Assembly: GCA_943737045.1 (NCBI GenBank)
Contig: CALSFV010000037.1
Location: 310,001 to 374,000 of the forward strand
Length of the DNA: 64,000 nt
Direction of reading: 5' to 3'
DNA from: Parapristionchus giblindavisi
Lineage: Eukaryota > Nematoda > Chromadorea > Rhabditida > Diplogasteridae
Shown here: piece after piece, positions 10,190-23,299 of the stretch
How the letters are laid out: the number at the start of each line of letters is the position of its first letter
How positions within the stretch are numbered: the stretch's first letter is position 1
Made by a program: the position numbers and the translations under genes
Notes under the pieces: model-generated
The model's input: the letters and a program-made list of their open reading frames with translations, nothing else
What the model was told of the DNA's origin: nothing
The model's database searches: none

Positions 10190-12110
10190 TCACAGCGACA
10201 TTTTTCGTACGAAAGAACAAAACATAATTGGGTTGGGTTGACTAACAATACTATTTTCGAAAGAATTCCATAAAGGTACAATACGATTACTAATAAATGA
10301 GAGATAGTGAGAAGTGGATGATCGATATGTTCTAAGTTTCATATTATGGCCACGAGTACGGGTAATTGTGTTGGAAAAAAGAAACAATGAGCGAGGGTCT
10401 AAGTCTACAAAATTGTGGATAATCTTATATGTATTTATAATGTCGTTTTGGTTTCGTCTACATTCTAATGAGGGGAGGTTGAGCTTGAGTAGACGATCGT
10501 TGTAGTCAGCGTACGGTAAGTGGCACTTCCGAAACACGTGTCTGGAATAATTTCGAAGGACGGACTCAATTTTAGACACGTGCATATTTAACTGGGGATT
10601 CCATAACTCAGAGCAGAACTCTAAAATGGGTCTAACGTATACTGTAAACAGTCGTGCATATACTTTAGGGTTTTTAGACATAAAAGATCGAAGTATGAAG
10701 GCGCACCGAGATTTTGCCTTAGTGGCAATGTTAGTAATATGTTCATCAAATTTAAGTCTGTTGTCATAGGTTACTCCTAAGTCTTTTATTGTGGAAACAA
10801 GCGGTAAGTTGGATGAACCAAGAGTGAAAGATGCATTGGGATGATTTGGACCAACATGCATTACTACTGTTTTTGTAGTCGACATGGACAGACCCCATAA
10901 ACGAGACCAGTCGAATAAGACATTTAGTGCAGTTTGCAGGGCAGATGGGTCCTCTATACTGTACAACTTTATGTCATCAGCATACATACAACATGACACT
11001 TTAGATGGTAGCAATGATGGAATCTCACTTATGTAAAGAGAGAACATAAGTGGACCTAAACATGAACCTTGAGGCACTCCACTATTAACTGAGTAGACGA
11101 TAGAATCCGACTGATTGATAGATACATATTGACTTCTATTGCTAAGAAAAGAAGCAAGCCATGCAAGTAGACGTCCTTTTACTCCAAATTTAGAACATTT
11201 CTCGATTAATAGATTGATAGGAATCGTATCAAATGCTTTACTAAAATCAATAAATGCTACTGAAATGTATTTTTTCTGATTTAAAGCAGCGTGCCAAGTA
11301 GAAAAACTAGATAACAAACAAGAAGAACATGACCTTTTGTGACGAAACCCATGCTGTTCGTCTGGCAGTAACCCGTTATTGGAAAGATAGTGAGTAATAT
11401 CATGACAAACAATTCTCTCCATTATCTTAGATGCTGAACATGTTAAGGATATAGGTCGGAAGTTGGTTACATCACTCTTTGAACCGTTTCTCTTGAATAC
11501 GGGTTTGACTTTGGCAGTGCGCCATATAGAGGGAGTTTGAGCAAGAAGAAGAAAACGTTCAAAGAGTATAGACAGCGGAACGGAAATTTGATCCGTGGTT
11601 TTTTTCATAAAAAGATATGTGATGTTATCGGGGGTAGATGAATTCTTGTTTGGAAGTTTTCTGATTATGGAGGCAACACGTGCAGGAGTGAACATAACAT
11701 AATCAATGGACTGTTGCGTGAATTCTTCAATTGAAGGAATAGAATATGTTGAACTATTGAAGGAACGACTGAAGTAGTTGGCAAAAGCATTTGCCTTGTC
11801 CTTATCATCAGTTAAGGGATCGCCATTAGTATCTATAATGCAACCAATATCATGCGATTGATCTTTGATTCTATCACCAGAGAATTTGTAGAACTTCTTA
11901 AGATTCGGTTTACTTAATAGGGATCTTTCACGTGCTCTTCTGGTTTTCCTAAATGAGTCATGCAGTCTCTTATTGAGACGACGGAAAGGGGCTAGACCGA
12001 TACGATGACGTCTTCTGTAGAGTCTTCTGCATCGCCTTAGAATATTGAGTGTTGATGGAGATAGATGTGCTTCATGAGGGAGCCATCTTGTAGCAAATTT
12101 AATGTAGAAT
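10190..12110 (-). pseudogene. 5'-truncated non-LTR retrotransposon reverse transcriptase
   Basis: An open frame runs on the minus strand from about 12110, with the methionine at 11695 giving 501 codons to TGA at 10190. It carries reverse transcriptase motifs in order: NFRPISLTCSASK, DEQHGFRHKRSC, IDFSKAFDTIP, the SGVPQGSCLGPLMFSLYI region and the catalytic CMYADDIKLY. A thumb and C-terminal region end VRKMSL. The order and wording are those of LINE ORF2 proteins of the jockey/CR1 type. The upstream part adds about 135 codons (including KANAFANYFSRSF) before an in-frame TAA. The endonuclease domain is missing, so this is a 5'-truncated, non-autonomous copy, although the RT frame is uninterrupted. 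A second fragment of the same family is at 29140-29540. Confidence 0.85.
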
Positions 12111-12299
12111 TAACTAAAATTAATTCGGGGAGAAATCGACTATATCGGGACATCTCTTTTGAACCAAAACTATCGCCCGATCGAGCTCACAGGTTCGAAC
12201 TCCTCCCAGGGACAATATTTTTTTTCGCTGGCTTACCAATGCAGCCCTATGCTTTTGCAAATGTGTCGGGTCTCAAGAAAGTGGTTTTCTAGACAGATT

Positions 12300-13310
12300 T
12301 AGCTGATAAAGTATGTAAATTTTTTAAATCATAATTTATTTTATCAGATTCACAATCAGTTCGGTATAACAACTTATTTTCCAATAATCAATAAATCTTA
12401 ATTGATCTCAAACACTTCATCTAAGTTTGTCCTGATAACTTCTACTATAAAGTCACGATCGCTTATTTTCATTTTTTGTAATCTCTCTGAGTTCTGTTCG
12501 TTAATTTTCTCTGGTGGCAAAAAATTCACTATTTGTGATGGTCGTGCATGTATATTGATTTAATTTACTGTATCATGTTAGAAAGCAAATCAAAAATGTT
12601 GTAGATGACAAATAACAAATGACAAATTACAAATTACAAATTACAAGTGACAAAATATATGTTAAAATATATTTTTTCACTTGTAATTTGTAATGCAATA
12701 TGATTCCTTGGAGAGTAGAGGAAAGGAGAAAATCACGTTTTCATGAATATATTTGCTGTTAAATATGGCAATGTGGTATTTCTAATTCAATTATCTCAAA
12801 CATGAGCATTTATATAAATAAAAGGTATGACGAAATATTTGATTAACCTTCTCACGTACGTGTGCAAGCAAGATACAGCAACTAAATACGCAACAATTCT
12901 TTTCTGTCTTTCTTTACAATTATCTTTCTTATATTGATCAAATGTGTGGTTTATGGAAAGATCAGACGATTGTCCATCGCAAGGCCTCTCTTTTGACGAT
13001 AGATAGTTGCATCAAATGAGAGATGGGTTGTCATGAAATTGAATTCATGAATTCCATGTAAATGTCAATAAAATGAGAACATTCAATTTATTTATTTGAT
13101 ACACCCGTGACAGGTGCGACAATAAATGCAGAAGTGATAGTAGAAGAAATAATAATAATAGTAAGGACTTGGGGATGGGGTTATTTATCGATGGCTATCA
13201 GAATTAGCAGATAACCCCCAAGAAACTTTTGCGATGTTCCTCCAATTGAACTGTGTATCTACGTGGAAGTGTCATTCCTGACGTTTCAATATATTCTAGG
13301 GGGGGAGTGT
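12300..13310. other. Gene-free stretch
   Basis: AT-rich. The only structure is at 12605-12690, where tandem CAAATTA/CAAATGA units are followed by their inverted complement (TTTTTCACTTGTAATTTGTAAT), a small hairpin. No exon of the family is visible. Confidence 0.4.
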
Positions 13311-13318
13311 GTGTCGTA

Positions 13319-13910
13319 CACGTTAATTCAACTTCTGTAATAGCGGGGCAACAATGAAGGAAGGGCGAATCCCGTTTTCCAACTCTTGCAGAAGTTTTAG
13401 AGTAAAGATGAAATATAAAGAGGGCGAGGCGGATGTCAGGCGGGTTTGATGGGATTAGAGAGGGTGTGTGGGATCGCATGCAAATCGGAGAGGGCAAACG
13501 CGACTCTTGCGAAGGAATATGCGTTTCCGACACTATTCAAATTACGGACAGTGTGATCAAATACAGAACGCACACCGCACTCGCTTAAAGATGAGACCCT
13601 CGAGTTTTTTCGTAATAAGATTGCTCGGATAGAATGATAGAGATTCATCGCACGAATCGAAAGGCATATCTGATATTGATTCCCGATATGTTTAAAGCTG
13701 AGGCATGTAGAGAGTGCCCATCCGATATGCATACTTGCTCTCTCATTTTCTCATTATCCCTTACGTCAATTACCATATAATATTAACAATAGCCAACATG
13801 CTTATCGTGGCGGGAGTCAGTCATGACAACTCAAGGGTCTCCTTCTTTAAGTCCCGCCCCTTTTCGGTTTCACCGTTATTCCCATCTTTCTTGCATTGTG
13901 AACTAACGTG
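13319..13910. mobile_element. Terminal-inverted-repeat element with nested TTAA element
   Basis: Ends CACGTTAATTCAACTTC and GTGAACTAACGTG, with 'aatagcggggcaaca' inside the left end. The same ends and internal string occur at 34141-34482. A family D TTAA element (13585-13850) is inserted in it. A fragment of palindromic family A (about 13925-13997, reversed) abuts on the right. Confidence 0.6.
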
Positions 13911-14102
13911 ATGGTAATTCTCTCCCGTAGACAAAGAAAGCGAGAGAGTGTGGCCAGAGCGGAGAGTTTCAAATGAGCTTGGGGTTTCCCTTTAATTGGC
14001 ATCATAATTTTCAACATCATATATATATGAATATATCATATATATATCATATATGAAATCTTCAAGTAGTACTTCGAAGTCTCCATTACTTGTGTGTCGT
14101 CT

Positions 14103-14563
14103 ATAGATTCTGTAATTTAGATTCTGTTTAACAGCCTGAATTCTTCAATATATAGTAGACGACAGTATACTAGTCATGAAATTTCGAGTTCTTCGGGAGA
14201 AGTTTTACTTCGAGAAAGGAGGTAACAAGTCTAGGGCACGATTTTTTGAGCACTTCTCAGGTTAATTTCGTGTTCCTTTTTAGCAGGTATCAACTGGGAA
14301 TAGGCGAAGAGATTGTGGTGGTCGACTGATCACTGGAAAGAAAATGATGCCCAAATGATCTATATGATCCCTATAATAGAATGGCTCTTTTAGTCCCACA
14401 GCCAATCATTTTACTTTTTTAGATCGCCTGAACAAATCATGCCCTAACCTTTTTTTACCTCCTTTCTCGAATCAAAACTTCTCCCGAAGAACTCGAAATT
14501 TCATGACTGGTAAACTGTCGTCTACTATATATAGAAGACATCTGGCTGTTAAACATAATCGAA
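14103..14563. repeat. Inverted-repeat MITE
   Basis: The segment 'tagtagacgacagtatactagtcatgaaatttcgag' onward is mirrored at about 14466-14540. Ends are TTTAACAGCC and GGCTGTTAAA. The centre (about 14230-14420) has no coding signal. Confidence 0.6.
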
Positions 14564-15230
14564 ATTAATTTGAGCACTGCTCAGGTTAATTTCGTTTTCC
14601 TTAGCAGGTACCTCGAAAAATGAGAGAAATAAATTTTCGAAATTTCTCAAAATTCAACTGATCGGGATCATACTCGGCCAGGTTTTGTATCACTCTTGTA
14701 TTATCTCTGCCAAGTTTGGAACCTGCAGCTTCACTGAACACAGAGTTATGATATTTTTGCCCAATTTCTGTGGTGTCGGAGATTTAGATATTCTTACAGG
14801 AGTGAATTTGCTCGAATGGCTTTCATAGCGCATTCTACTCATCAGTAAATGTTGTTCATACACTGATAAAACAACTCTCAGAGAAATCCAGTATAGGAAA
14901 TAATCTCTGCTGAGTAAGTACAGAGGGGATGCATCATCACTACGAAATAACGACGAAGAATCGTAACAACGGGATTAGGATAGGATGCCTACTTAGCCGA
15001 TCTGAGTCAAAAGTTATGACATTGCAAAGTTTTTGGGCGAATACTTTTGGCTGCTACTGTATATATATATGATTTGATACATGTTGGCAAATGAAATCTG
15101 TTTCAAGAAGCTAACCCAGCTATGACTGGGTATCACTCAGAATCAATTCAATCTGTATATATATATATATATGACTGATGATTTTATTATAATAACTACA
15201 CACCAATCAGCATCATCACTTTCCTTTTTG

Positions 15231-15430
15231 TTGCCGTGTTACCATTTTCAACGTTCGTGGACATCAAGAACCCTCCTTTCTTCTCTCTAATCTAACGTCA
15301 CCCTCCATCTACCCTTCTCCCTCTCCATCTCCCGCTCCCTCTCCCTCTCCATTTCCATCTCCAATTCCCCCTCTCCATCTCCCTCTTCCTCTCCATCTCC
15401 CCCTCTCTCTTCCTGTCCCTCCTTCATCTC
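15231..15430 (+). repeat. U3 copy of the 5' motif and pyrimidine block
   Basis: GTTGCCGTGTTACC..TTCAACGTTC is followed by CCCTCTCCATCT-type repeats, as upstream of U1. It is followed at about 15601 by GAACGCATATATACGATG and then by a palindromic GGCAAACCG/TTTGCCG element (about 15655-15815). Confidence 0.6.
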
Positions 15431-16637
15431 TCCATCCAATGTCTATCACTCTTCATCTCTTGTTTTTGACTAAACAATCTATTTTCAGAAATCATTACTT
15501 TGTGTTATATTCTTACGCACCATCATAATATGACATCATCAATTCCTTTGCATGTGCAAAAATGAAAGTATAATTGTTGATTGATTACATTATGGGAAGT
15601 GAAGAACGCATATATACGATGCGACTACGGCAAAACTCACGGCATATTCTTTTAGAGATAGGTTGTCTAACTGTAGTGGTACCCATGAACGATGGCAGAC
15701 GGTTTGCCGACAAACGTGACGTCACAACCGTAGGCGGAGGCGTTTGTCGAAAATCCTCCGCGTACGCTTTTGACGTTACGTTTGTCGACAAACGGTTTGC
15801 CGCGGCATTCATGCATGCGGCCTCTGGACTACCATACAGAAAAGGTACTTTTCTCTATGCTAGTCCAGTTAGACAAGCTCTGTCAAGAAGATACGTTGGG
15901 CAATATGCTTTCGCTCGAGATAGTAAAATTGACTGGAGAAAGATTAGTTATCTCAAATATGAGAGAGCGTTTCTGTAATTATTTTAGATAGCCCATATCT
16001 CAAACATGAGAGTTTGCCGTCAGCACAGATGACGACTACCAAACAATCATTCCATTCATTCTTGTTCTCTGTCTATTATTCAACTGTCAGTAAACTCTCT
16101 CGTATATTTGAGTTGTAGGCTATCTATGACACAGTCCTCTTTTTATTCTGATAGCCAGAACGACCGCTCGGCAGCCAAACTCTCTCCAAATTAATGCTCT
16201 CTCGCTTATCTGCTTTTCAAAGGAAAATGGCTTACATCAGAATAGTGTGATGGTAAGTCTTCAAGTCTAAGAACATCTTAAGGCATGTTATCTAGGTTAT
16301 TTACTACAATTAGAGAAACATTCTCTCATATATGGGATAACTTTTAGTTAGCTTACTCCAGTTCCGGTTATTCGCTTGACCGAGAGAGAGAGAGTATTAT
16401 CCAACGTGTCTTTTTGAGAAAGTTTGGAGTAAGCTAACCTTTCTCCATGGTAGTCCAGTTAGACAACATTTCTCTACGAGAATTTGCCGCATAACTGTGA
16501 TGCATTTTTAGCAAATCTTTGTTCTGTATTATTATTTTTTATTCTTTATCCTATTTCATATTCCAATTAGAAAAGCACTGAACTCTTGCCACCTCCTCTT
16601 TCCCTTCCTCTTCTTCATCATCTTTTCTTCTCTATAG

Positions 16638-17734
16638 GTAGCATCTCCTCTTCTTCACAATCAACAATCACAATAGGCAATGTCTGCAGCGGTAATGCAT
16701 TCATTATCATATTTAATTTTATGTATGCTAAGAAGGGAACCTCGATTTTTCGTGACTGTATTGGCAAGGCAGAATATAGATCTTATCTTTCAAAGTACAA
16801 AAAGAACACTATTATATTAGTGGTGCTATATTGATTAATGATGGTAATGTAAAAAAACAACGTTATCGATTTTCGCTAGCTTAATTACTACATCATGAGA
16901 AAAGCATTTTATTAAGCATTTCGAAATTTCCACAAAAAAAGCTCCGCGATTGAAAGAACTGTTAAAGGCGCCCTCCGAGCTAATTTGAAACTCTCCGTTC
17001 TGGCAAGGCTCTCTCGCTTTCTCTGTCTACGAGAGCGCATTGCCAGAGGGGAGAGTAAGTAAAATTATTTCGCGTGTGCCTTTAAGAAGTCCGGAGCTGC
17101 AGTTTCTGATAATGGAATTATATTTGCAAAATGAATATTACAAAATAAGTTTTTAGGCGAGCTCGGCATTCCATGGAGCCGACGATGGTATGAACAAGGG
17201 AGGAGTGGCGGTTTCTGAAAAAGTAAGAATGCGCGCCTTTTTGAGCTTCTCGATAGAGGTTGTAAACGGCACTTCGGAAAACTCGCATGAGTCAGGCAAC
17301 AGAAATGAAAATTCTTACAAGAGTATTGTTTCAAACTGTCAAATACATATTTATGATTTGTTGTTCGAGCTTTTCAACATGAGATCAACTATTTTAACTA
17401 ACAAAAAAAAATCAAATCGAAATTTTTTGATACCAGCTTCCTTTAAAAAGATTTTTTAGACCAGCTTGGCTTACGAAGCAACCAAAGAAGGTGTTAACAA
17501 AGCAGGAGTCGCAGTTTTTGAAAAGGTAAGAACTACATAAATATAAGCATTGGGAAGTTTGAAAAAATAATTTTTAGACAAGCTGCCTTTACCAGGGAAC
17601 AAAAGATGATGTTAACAAAGCAGGAGCGACAGTTTCTGATACAGTAGAACAGTTAATCAATATTTCAAATAATCAAAATCCCTTTTTAGGCCTGCTCAGC
17701 TCACCACGGACTTAAGGATGCTGTTAACAAATAG
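16638..17734 (+). CDS. U3: 22-residue exon-repeat protein (exon 2 absent, exon 3 split)
   Basis: First exon 16638-16691 after TCTATAG, ATG at 16680 (M-S-A-A). The 18-codon exon 2 is missing. Exon 3 is split by a family A element (about 16960-17084): left half 'attgaaagaactgttaa', right half 'gtccggagctgcagtttctgat', whose donor has mutated to GGAATT. Complete 66-nt exons are 17157-17222, 17460-17525 and 17578-17643 (the last with donor GTAGAA). The terminal exon is 17690-17734 (ACSAHHGLKDAVNK-stop). Skipping exon 3 gives an in-frame product of about 84 residues. Some residues drift from consensus (VFEK, TSCLY), suggesting relaxed constraint. AATAAA is near 17860. Confidence 0.65.
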
Positions 17735-18154
17735 ACTTTGATTCCTCGAATATTACCTCGAACTTCTGCCTAAGAAGAATTAACATCCATTCCATTTATC
17801 ATATGCATAATCAATATTTGTAATCATTCAATGTGCAAATATATCAACCTTTTAAAAGAAATAAATATATTAACTTTATGCGTTATTATTCGATTGATTC
17901 ATATGTCTTAAGTTCAGTTATGCAACATTAGGCTTTATGCGACTTGCTAGGCTACAACGAAAACAGCCAAAACTCCCTCTCCCTCTCCTTCCATATATAT
18001 TTATTTATTTATTTATTTTATATACCTGCACACGCATGCAACGACACATGAAATATATCAAATTCTTCCTTGGATTTCCAAATTCTCCACCCCTTTCATT
18101 GAAATAAACGACCAAATATTCATTATATTCATTCTTCTTCCTTGATTCGACCTA

Positions 18155-18361
18155 CTCTGGTATTTTGAAACTTAAAGTCTACTTAAACTCCGCACTTTAA
18201 GTAGACTTTAAGTAAACTTAAAGTAAAACGCAAGTCTACTTAAAGTGGTGTGGTATACTGTAATGCATTTCGTCAAATGTTCTTTCACTTGAAGTTTACT
18301 TACAGTCTACTTAAAGTCTGTGACGTAATTTAAGTAGACTTTAAGTTTCAAAATACCAGAG
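18155..18361. mobile_element. MITE with TA target duplication
   Basis: 207 bp with inverted ends CTCTGGTATTTTGAAAC, flanked by TA. Sister 5' regions read 'gattcaaccTATatctatttattctc' (about 32265) without it, giving a direct empty site. Ends and target fit the Tc1/mariner superfamily (Stowaway-like). Confidence 0.8.
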
Positions 18362-18799
18362 TATATCTATTTATTCTCTAAATATTACTCCACTGATGGC
18401 AAATTCTCTCCTATATTTGAGTTGTGGGTTATCTAACAAGGTTATCTAAGGAACATGAAAAACATGGCAAGCTAGCTGAGACACACCCCAAACCAGCCGA
18501 GAAAGTTGATTGAAATGAAATTGAGTCTAAGGTAAGTATTAACACTAAGTCTAAGGTAAGTCTAGGTTATCCAAGATATGACAATTAGAAAAACGCTCTT
18601 TCATATGTGAGATAAGTAATCTAGCTTTCTCCAGACATTGTTACTATCTCGAGCAAGAGAGTATGATCCAACGTGTCTGACAAATCGTTGTTCTTTATTT
18701 TCTATTTAATCTTAATTTCTACTCCATGTTCTCATTATAAATGAATTTAACTCTCCCCACTTCCCCTTCCTCTTCTTCTTCATCTTTTCTTCTCTATAG

Positions 18800-21700
18800 G
18801 AACCATCTCCTCTTCTTCACTATCACCAATGGTAAAGCACTCATTTAAAATTTATTATTTATTTTGAATACGGAATAAAAGTTTAGAATATATTTGGTGC
18901 ATGTCATTCGTGCATATGCTTACAATATATCACGCGTGTCACTGAAGAATCGAGTAAAATCCGGGGTTCGTTGGCACATTTTTTGACCCCCACATATTAA
19001 TGCATTTTTCGGTAGTCAATAGGGTCCCTAACAAGATAGCCAGAGCTTTTTTGCATATCTTCATTTTCAACGTCGAGAGACGACGTCAAACTTTTTCGAC
19101 GTCGAAATGAGTCGACTTTGGGGCTCTGTAGCTCTTCGGGGTGTGGTTTTGGTATCGAGTCTTCAACAGAATAGTTCACTGGTATGACAAGGAGAATGAG
19201 CCTGAATCATTGTCAAATCGATATTTTAATTTGTATTTTTGTAAATCGATTTTGTTATATGGTTCTTAACAAAAATCGAAGCCAAAAGGTTTTAATATCT
19301 CAATCGACCGATCTCGAGGAGAGCTTTTCAACGGTATGCTGACGCTTTCTACAAGTGGTAGCCTTCGAGAGATATGAGCATTTCAAGATTTTTTTATTGG
19401 AAAAATTCATGTAATTTCATACACCATCCATACCGATTGGTTGATAGACTCATCTATCAACCATCTCAACAAGTTGCTAGGTAGTGTAGTGGATAAGGTC
19501 GCCGTTTAGTTTTGACTGTCAGGGGTTCGATCCTCCTTGCCGCAGTTTTCTTTTGCTGATTTTGGTTTTGTCGAAATGTTTTTCTGTGATTATGAAATCC
19601 AGAAAAGAGAATACATTTTAACTTGTCAGAGCGTGCAAACTTTAACACGACGGGGATGAGAAGAGTTGTGGAGAGAGGCCTTTTTGTATTTTTTTGTCAT
19701 TTGCATTCAGGATGATTAATATTCATTGATTGGATATAAATTATGAATTTAATAATGAAAATGAATACTAGAAAGTTATCAAAAATATCTTGGAAATCTA
19801 ATAGAACAACAGTGAAACTTGGGCGAAATGGGCGTATTGTTCACACGAGGCAGAAGAGAGGGTAGATCACCGAATCAGTCACTCTCATCTCGTGTGATCG
19901 CATGTAATGAAAATCTTGAAATGCTCATATCTCTCGAAGGCTACCACTTGTAGAAAGCGTCAGCATACCGTTGAAAAGCTCTCCTCGAGATCGGTCGATT
20001 GAGATATTAAAACCTTTTGGCTTCGATTTTTGTTAAGAACCATATAACAAAATCGATTTACAAAAATACTAATTAAAATATCGATTTGACAATGATGCAG
20101 GCTCATTCTCCTTGTCATACCAGTGAACTATTCTGTTGAAGACTCGATACCAAAACCACACCCCGAAGAGCTACAGAGCCCCAAAGTCGGCTCATTTCGA
20201 CGTCAAAAAAGTTTGACGTCGCCTCTCGACGTTGAAAATGAAGATATGCAAAAAAGCTCTGGCTATCTTGTTAGGGACCCTATGGACTACCAAAAAATCA
20301 TATCTGCTCATTTTCGACTTTTTCAATGTGCCACCGTTTATTCGAACCTTATGCGACGCGCGTGATATTTCCCTTTTAAAAGGAAGAGTGACCTCTCTCA
20401 ATGGCCACTTCATTGCGCGCACTATTTCATGTTCTCTAAAACGACCGCTGAAGAGACCGATGACAAAGGTTTCAGTCCCTTTAAAGGCACACCCCGAGCT
20501 AATGTTTTCCGCTCTGGCAATGCTCTTTCGCTTTCTTTGCTTATCAGGGCGTATTGAGAATGCGGCGAGTAGTCATTTAATACAATTATGATTAGATAAA
20601 AAAAAAAAAAAAAGTAGTAGTAATATTTAATTTAATATTTAGGAATCGAGCTCAATTTTAACTTTCTTCAAAAGAATTTGTGTAGAATATTATGAGTAGT
20701 AGGTGCAATTTATAGATTGATGTGAATTTATTGATTTAGTGTAGAGAAATCCTAATGTTTAAAGAAGGGACCCTCTTATTTCTTGTATAAACTTGCCTGA
20801 GCACCAAAAGCACCAAACTTTAGGGGGGAGACTCAAAAAATCGACCTATACACGCACCAATCACGCCACTGGTGATCATATTTGCAACTTTTGAAACTAC
20901 TTTTGTGCATCCTACACCAAGTTGTGCATGCGTGTATATGTCGATTTCAGAATCTCTTCCGTAAAGTTTGGTGCTTCCATTGTAAGGGGTTTGAAATGCC
21001 GTTAATGCTTAATAAATGTATTGATATCACGTAAAATACTAGATGACGGGAGGTCCGTTCTTACTCTTCTTCTTCTTCTTCTTTTTCTTCTTCGATACTG
21101 TAAGTTCAAAGTATTGATACAATGATATCGATTTTTGCTAGGTTAAAGAAAGGGTTAGAGAACTTGGAACCAATGATGGAACCATTCAGTTCTCTATTAA
21201 ATTCGAGAAGCATGCAGCGTGTCCCGTGTAGCTCAGTGGTTTTCTCTGGTTCACGTCCCGTTTGTAATTTTTTATATATTTATCTTTCAAATTCGAAAAT
21301 CATCGATAATATTAACGAAAATGTTTTGTATTCGGTGAGTTGTGATCTATGGTTCTACCTGGCCAGTAAAGTCGCGAAAAATAAAGAAAGTACGCCATGA
21401 GAAAAGCATATTATTAAGCATTTTGAAATTTCAAAAGAAATCAAGCAAGCGGTACAGTTGAAGGAACGAAGGATGCTGTTAAAGGCACAGTCATGTCGAT
21501 TTATTTATCTAACACGGATCTCCTGTAAGAATGAAAGAAGCCATGCGACCGTTTTAAAAATTTTTTCTCCGATTTGGCTGATACTTGGTTAGTTAATCAT
21601 AATGAGGATCATAATTAATCATAATGAATCAAAAGGGGTCTCATTTTCCTACATTTTTACAGGAGATCCGTGCTAAGAGAGAGCATTACCAAAGCGGCGA

Positions 21701-22072
21701 GTAAACTAGCTTGTTGTGTGCCATTAAAATCCCCGGAACTGCAGTTTCTGGAATTGTAATTATATTTGTAAAATGAACATTATAAATATGTTTTTCAGAC
21801 CAGCTCGGCTTTCCAAGGAATTAAGGATGGGGTTAACAAAGTAGGAAGATCTATTTCTGATTCTGTAAGATATCAATATCAGCATTTCTAAATGTCAAAA
21901 ATCATTTTTTCAGGTCAGCTCCGCTTTCCACGGAACCAAGCATGCCGTTCACAGAGCAGGAGCTGCTATTTCTCATACTGTAAGAGCATTTGTCTAATCG
22001 AAATTTTAAATAATCAAAATCACATTTAAGGCCAGTTCGGCTTACCACGGAGTTAAACATGCTGTTGGCTGA
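18800..22072 (+). CDS. U4: repeat protein with Phe-rich second exon
   Basis: First exon 18800-18831 ends directly at ATG|GTAAAG, so only M is encoded. A foldback element (18965-20348) and TTAA elements occupy intron 1. The next exon, 21043-21099, is 19 codons: M-T-G-G-P-F-L-L, nine Phe, D-T, then GTAAG; it could also supply the start. Exon 3 (from about 21440, acceptor degenerate) is split after GTTAA by a family A element (about 21477-21726) which itself carries an inserted palindrome ('acggatctcctgt'/'acaggagatccgtg'). Repeat exons are 21799-21864 and 21914-21979; the terminal exon 22031-22072 ends AVG-stop. Predicted 76-77 residues. The 3' region is interrupted by a MITE at 22233-22505 before AATAAA near 22573. 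Confidence 0.55.
18965..20348. mobile_element. 1.4-kb foldback element
   Basis: Arms of about 430 bp (18965-19398 and 19909-20348) are inverted copies with a few percent divergence; the tips are GGTTCGTTGGCACATT and AATGTGCCACCGTTTATTCGAACC. The loop contains a tRNA-like stretch at about 19483-19552 (TAGTGTAGTGGATAAGG and GGGTTCGATCC) but no matching acceptor stem. A fragment of one arm tip is at 38406-38512. Confidence 0.75.
20376..20580. mobile_element. Two abutting TTAA elements (families C and A)
   Basis: 20376-20484 is a family C element (TTAAAAGGAAGAGTGACC...GGTTTCAGTCCCTTTAA). The TTAA at 20481 is shared with a degenerate family A element running to 20580 (TTAAAGGCACACCCCGAGC...GCGGCGAGTAGTCATTTAA). 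Use of one TTAA by both suggests insertion of one at the end of the other. A similar shortened A copy is in U2 at about 5677-5765. Confidence 0.6.
20809..20977. repeat. Short palindromic MITE
   Basis: Ends AAGCACCAAACTTTA and TAAAGTTTGGTGCTT, with inner TATACACGCA and TGCGTGTATA also inverted. Confidence 0.55.
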
Positions 22073-22232
22073 AATGCATAATATTGACTGATCGAAAAAT
22101 CTCTTCAAGTCTATCTGCCTAAGAAGAATTAACATCCAACTTCATATTTCCAAATATATTAACCTTAACAGATAGATTTGTTTTTTCGATAATCTTTATT
22201 TCCTTTTGTCTTTTCACTTACTGGATTATATT

Positions 22233-22505
22233 GACCGTATAAAATACACTTGTTTATTTGGTACGAGAGTAGCCAACCACTCCCACAAGAGACTTTCTTG
22301 TTTTGCATGGTACAGAAACTATGCCGATCTCTTTTATATATAATATAGCGCGCGGCGAAGGTCTGCCGGGCTAGAGATAGGCAGCGGAGAGACAATCGAG
22401 AGGCGGGGCGAGATGTAGAAGGCTACATCTCGCTCGCCTCTCGATTGTGACTTCCGTTCGTTAGCACCATTTGTCATTTTCTTATGCAAGTACATTTTAT
22501 ACGCA
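22233..22505. mobile_element. MITE with GACCGTATAAAATACACTTG ends (family E)
   Basis: Inverted ends GACCGTATAAAATACACTTG and CAAGTACATTTTATACG. It contains a strong hairpin at about 22392-22447 (CAATCGAGAGGCG with CGCCTCTCGATTG). Other copies: 29187-29396, 59904-60101, and ends near 27816 and 43950. It lies in the 3' region of U4. Confidence 0.7.
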
Positions 22506-22988
22506 CAATATCTGTTTCTTCTTGATTAGCTTGTCACAAAGGATTAGCAGTTCTATCTGCGAATTTTCGGATTGAAATATATCAATAAAGAACGCTGATA
22601 CAGTACTGTCAAACACTCACAGAAAAAAAAAACGCTTTCGGTTAAACAACCTAAAACAAACCCTAGTTTTTCAGAGACAAAACAAGTACTATCAGAGTGC
22701 CAACTAAGGTTTGAAACAGTTACATGCAATGGTAGCAAAAATTTAATCGACTAACCAACAGAACTACTTCGTAGACGCCAGGAGCAAAATCCTTCGGATG
22801 AGCTATAACTCATCTCTGACTCACCTCTGATCACCATCTTACGGTAAAAGAGACTCCTTGTCACCCTCCATCGATACTCCGTTTTTTCACACTCCTTCTC
22901 CATCTCATCATCACTTCATTTGTGTTATAATCCTAAACATCTCCATCATACTATGATATCATCTGTTCTTGTGCATGCGGAGCAACAA

Positions 22989-23109
22989 TTAAAGGGGCTG
23001 ACACCATTGTCGACGACCTCTTCAACGCTCTACGCACTGTCATTGTTAGAGAATAGAGAAATAGTGCGCGCAATGAAGAGACCATTGAGAGATGTTACGC
23101 TCCCTTTAA
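22989..23109. mobile_element. 121-bp TTAA element (family C)
   Basis: TTAAAGGGGCTGACACC at the left and ACGCTCCCTTTAA at the right. Related upstream sequence near 30285 ('ggggagcaaaaaataaagtata') lacks it, giving an approximate empty site. Relatives: 48602-48722, 20376-20484, about 25237-25345, and a fragment at about 889-936. Confidence 0.7.
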
Positions 23110-23299
23110 AGTATAATTGTTGACTGATTATATAATGGAGAGTGAAGAACGCATATATACGATGCTACGATATAGGTAGGAAAGATGACGACATCCAAAT
23201 AATCATTCAATTCATCCTTCTTTTTTATATTCAACTTGTATCCATTCATTCTCTAACTACTACTGCACTGTCGGCAAACTCTCTCGTATATTTGAGCTG

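Noticed and set aside
15574..15991. Frames of 134 and 73 codons upstream of U3
   Set aside because: They translate a palindromic MITE and the conserved 5' module; sister copies do not keep the frame.
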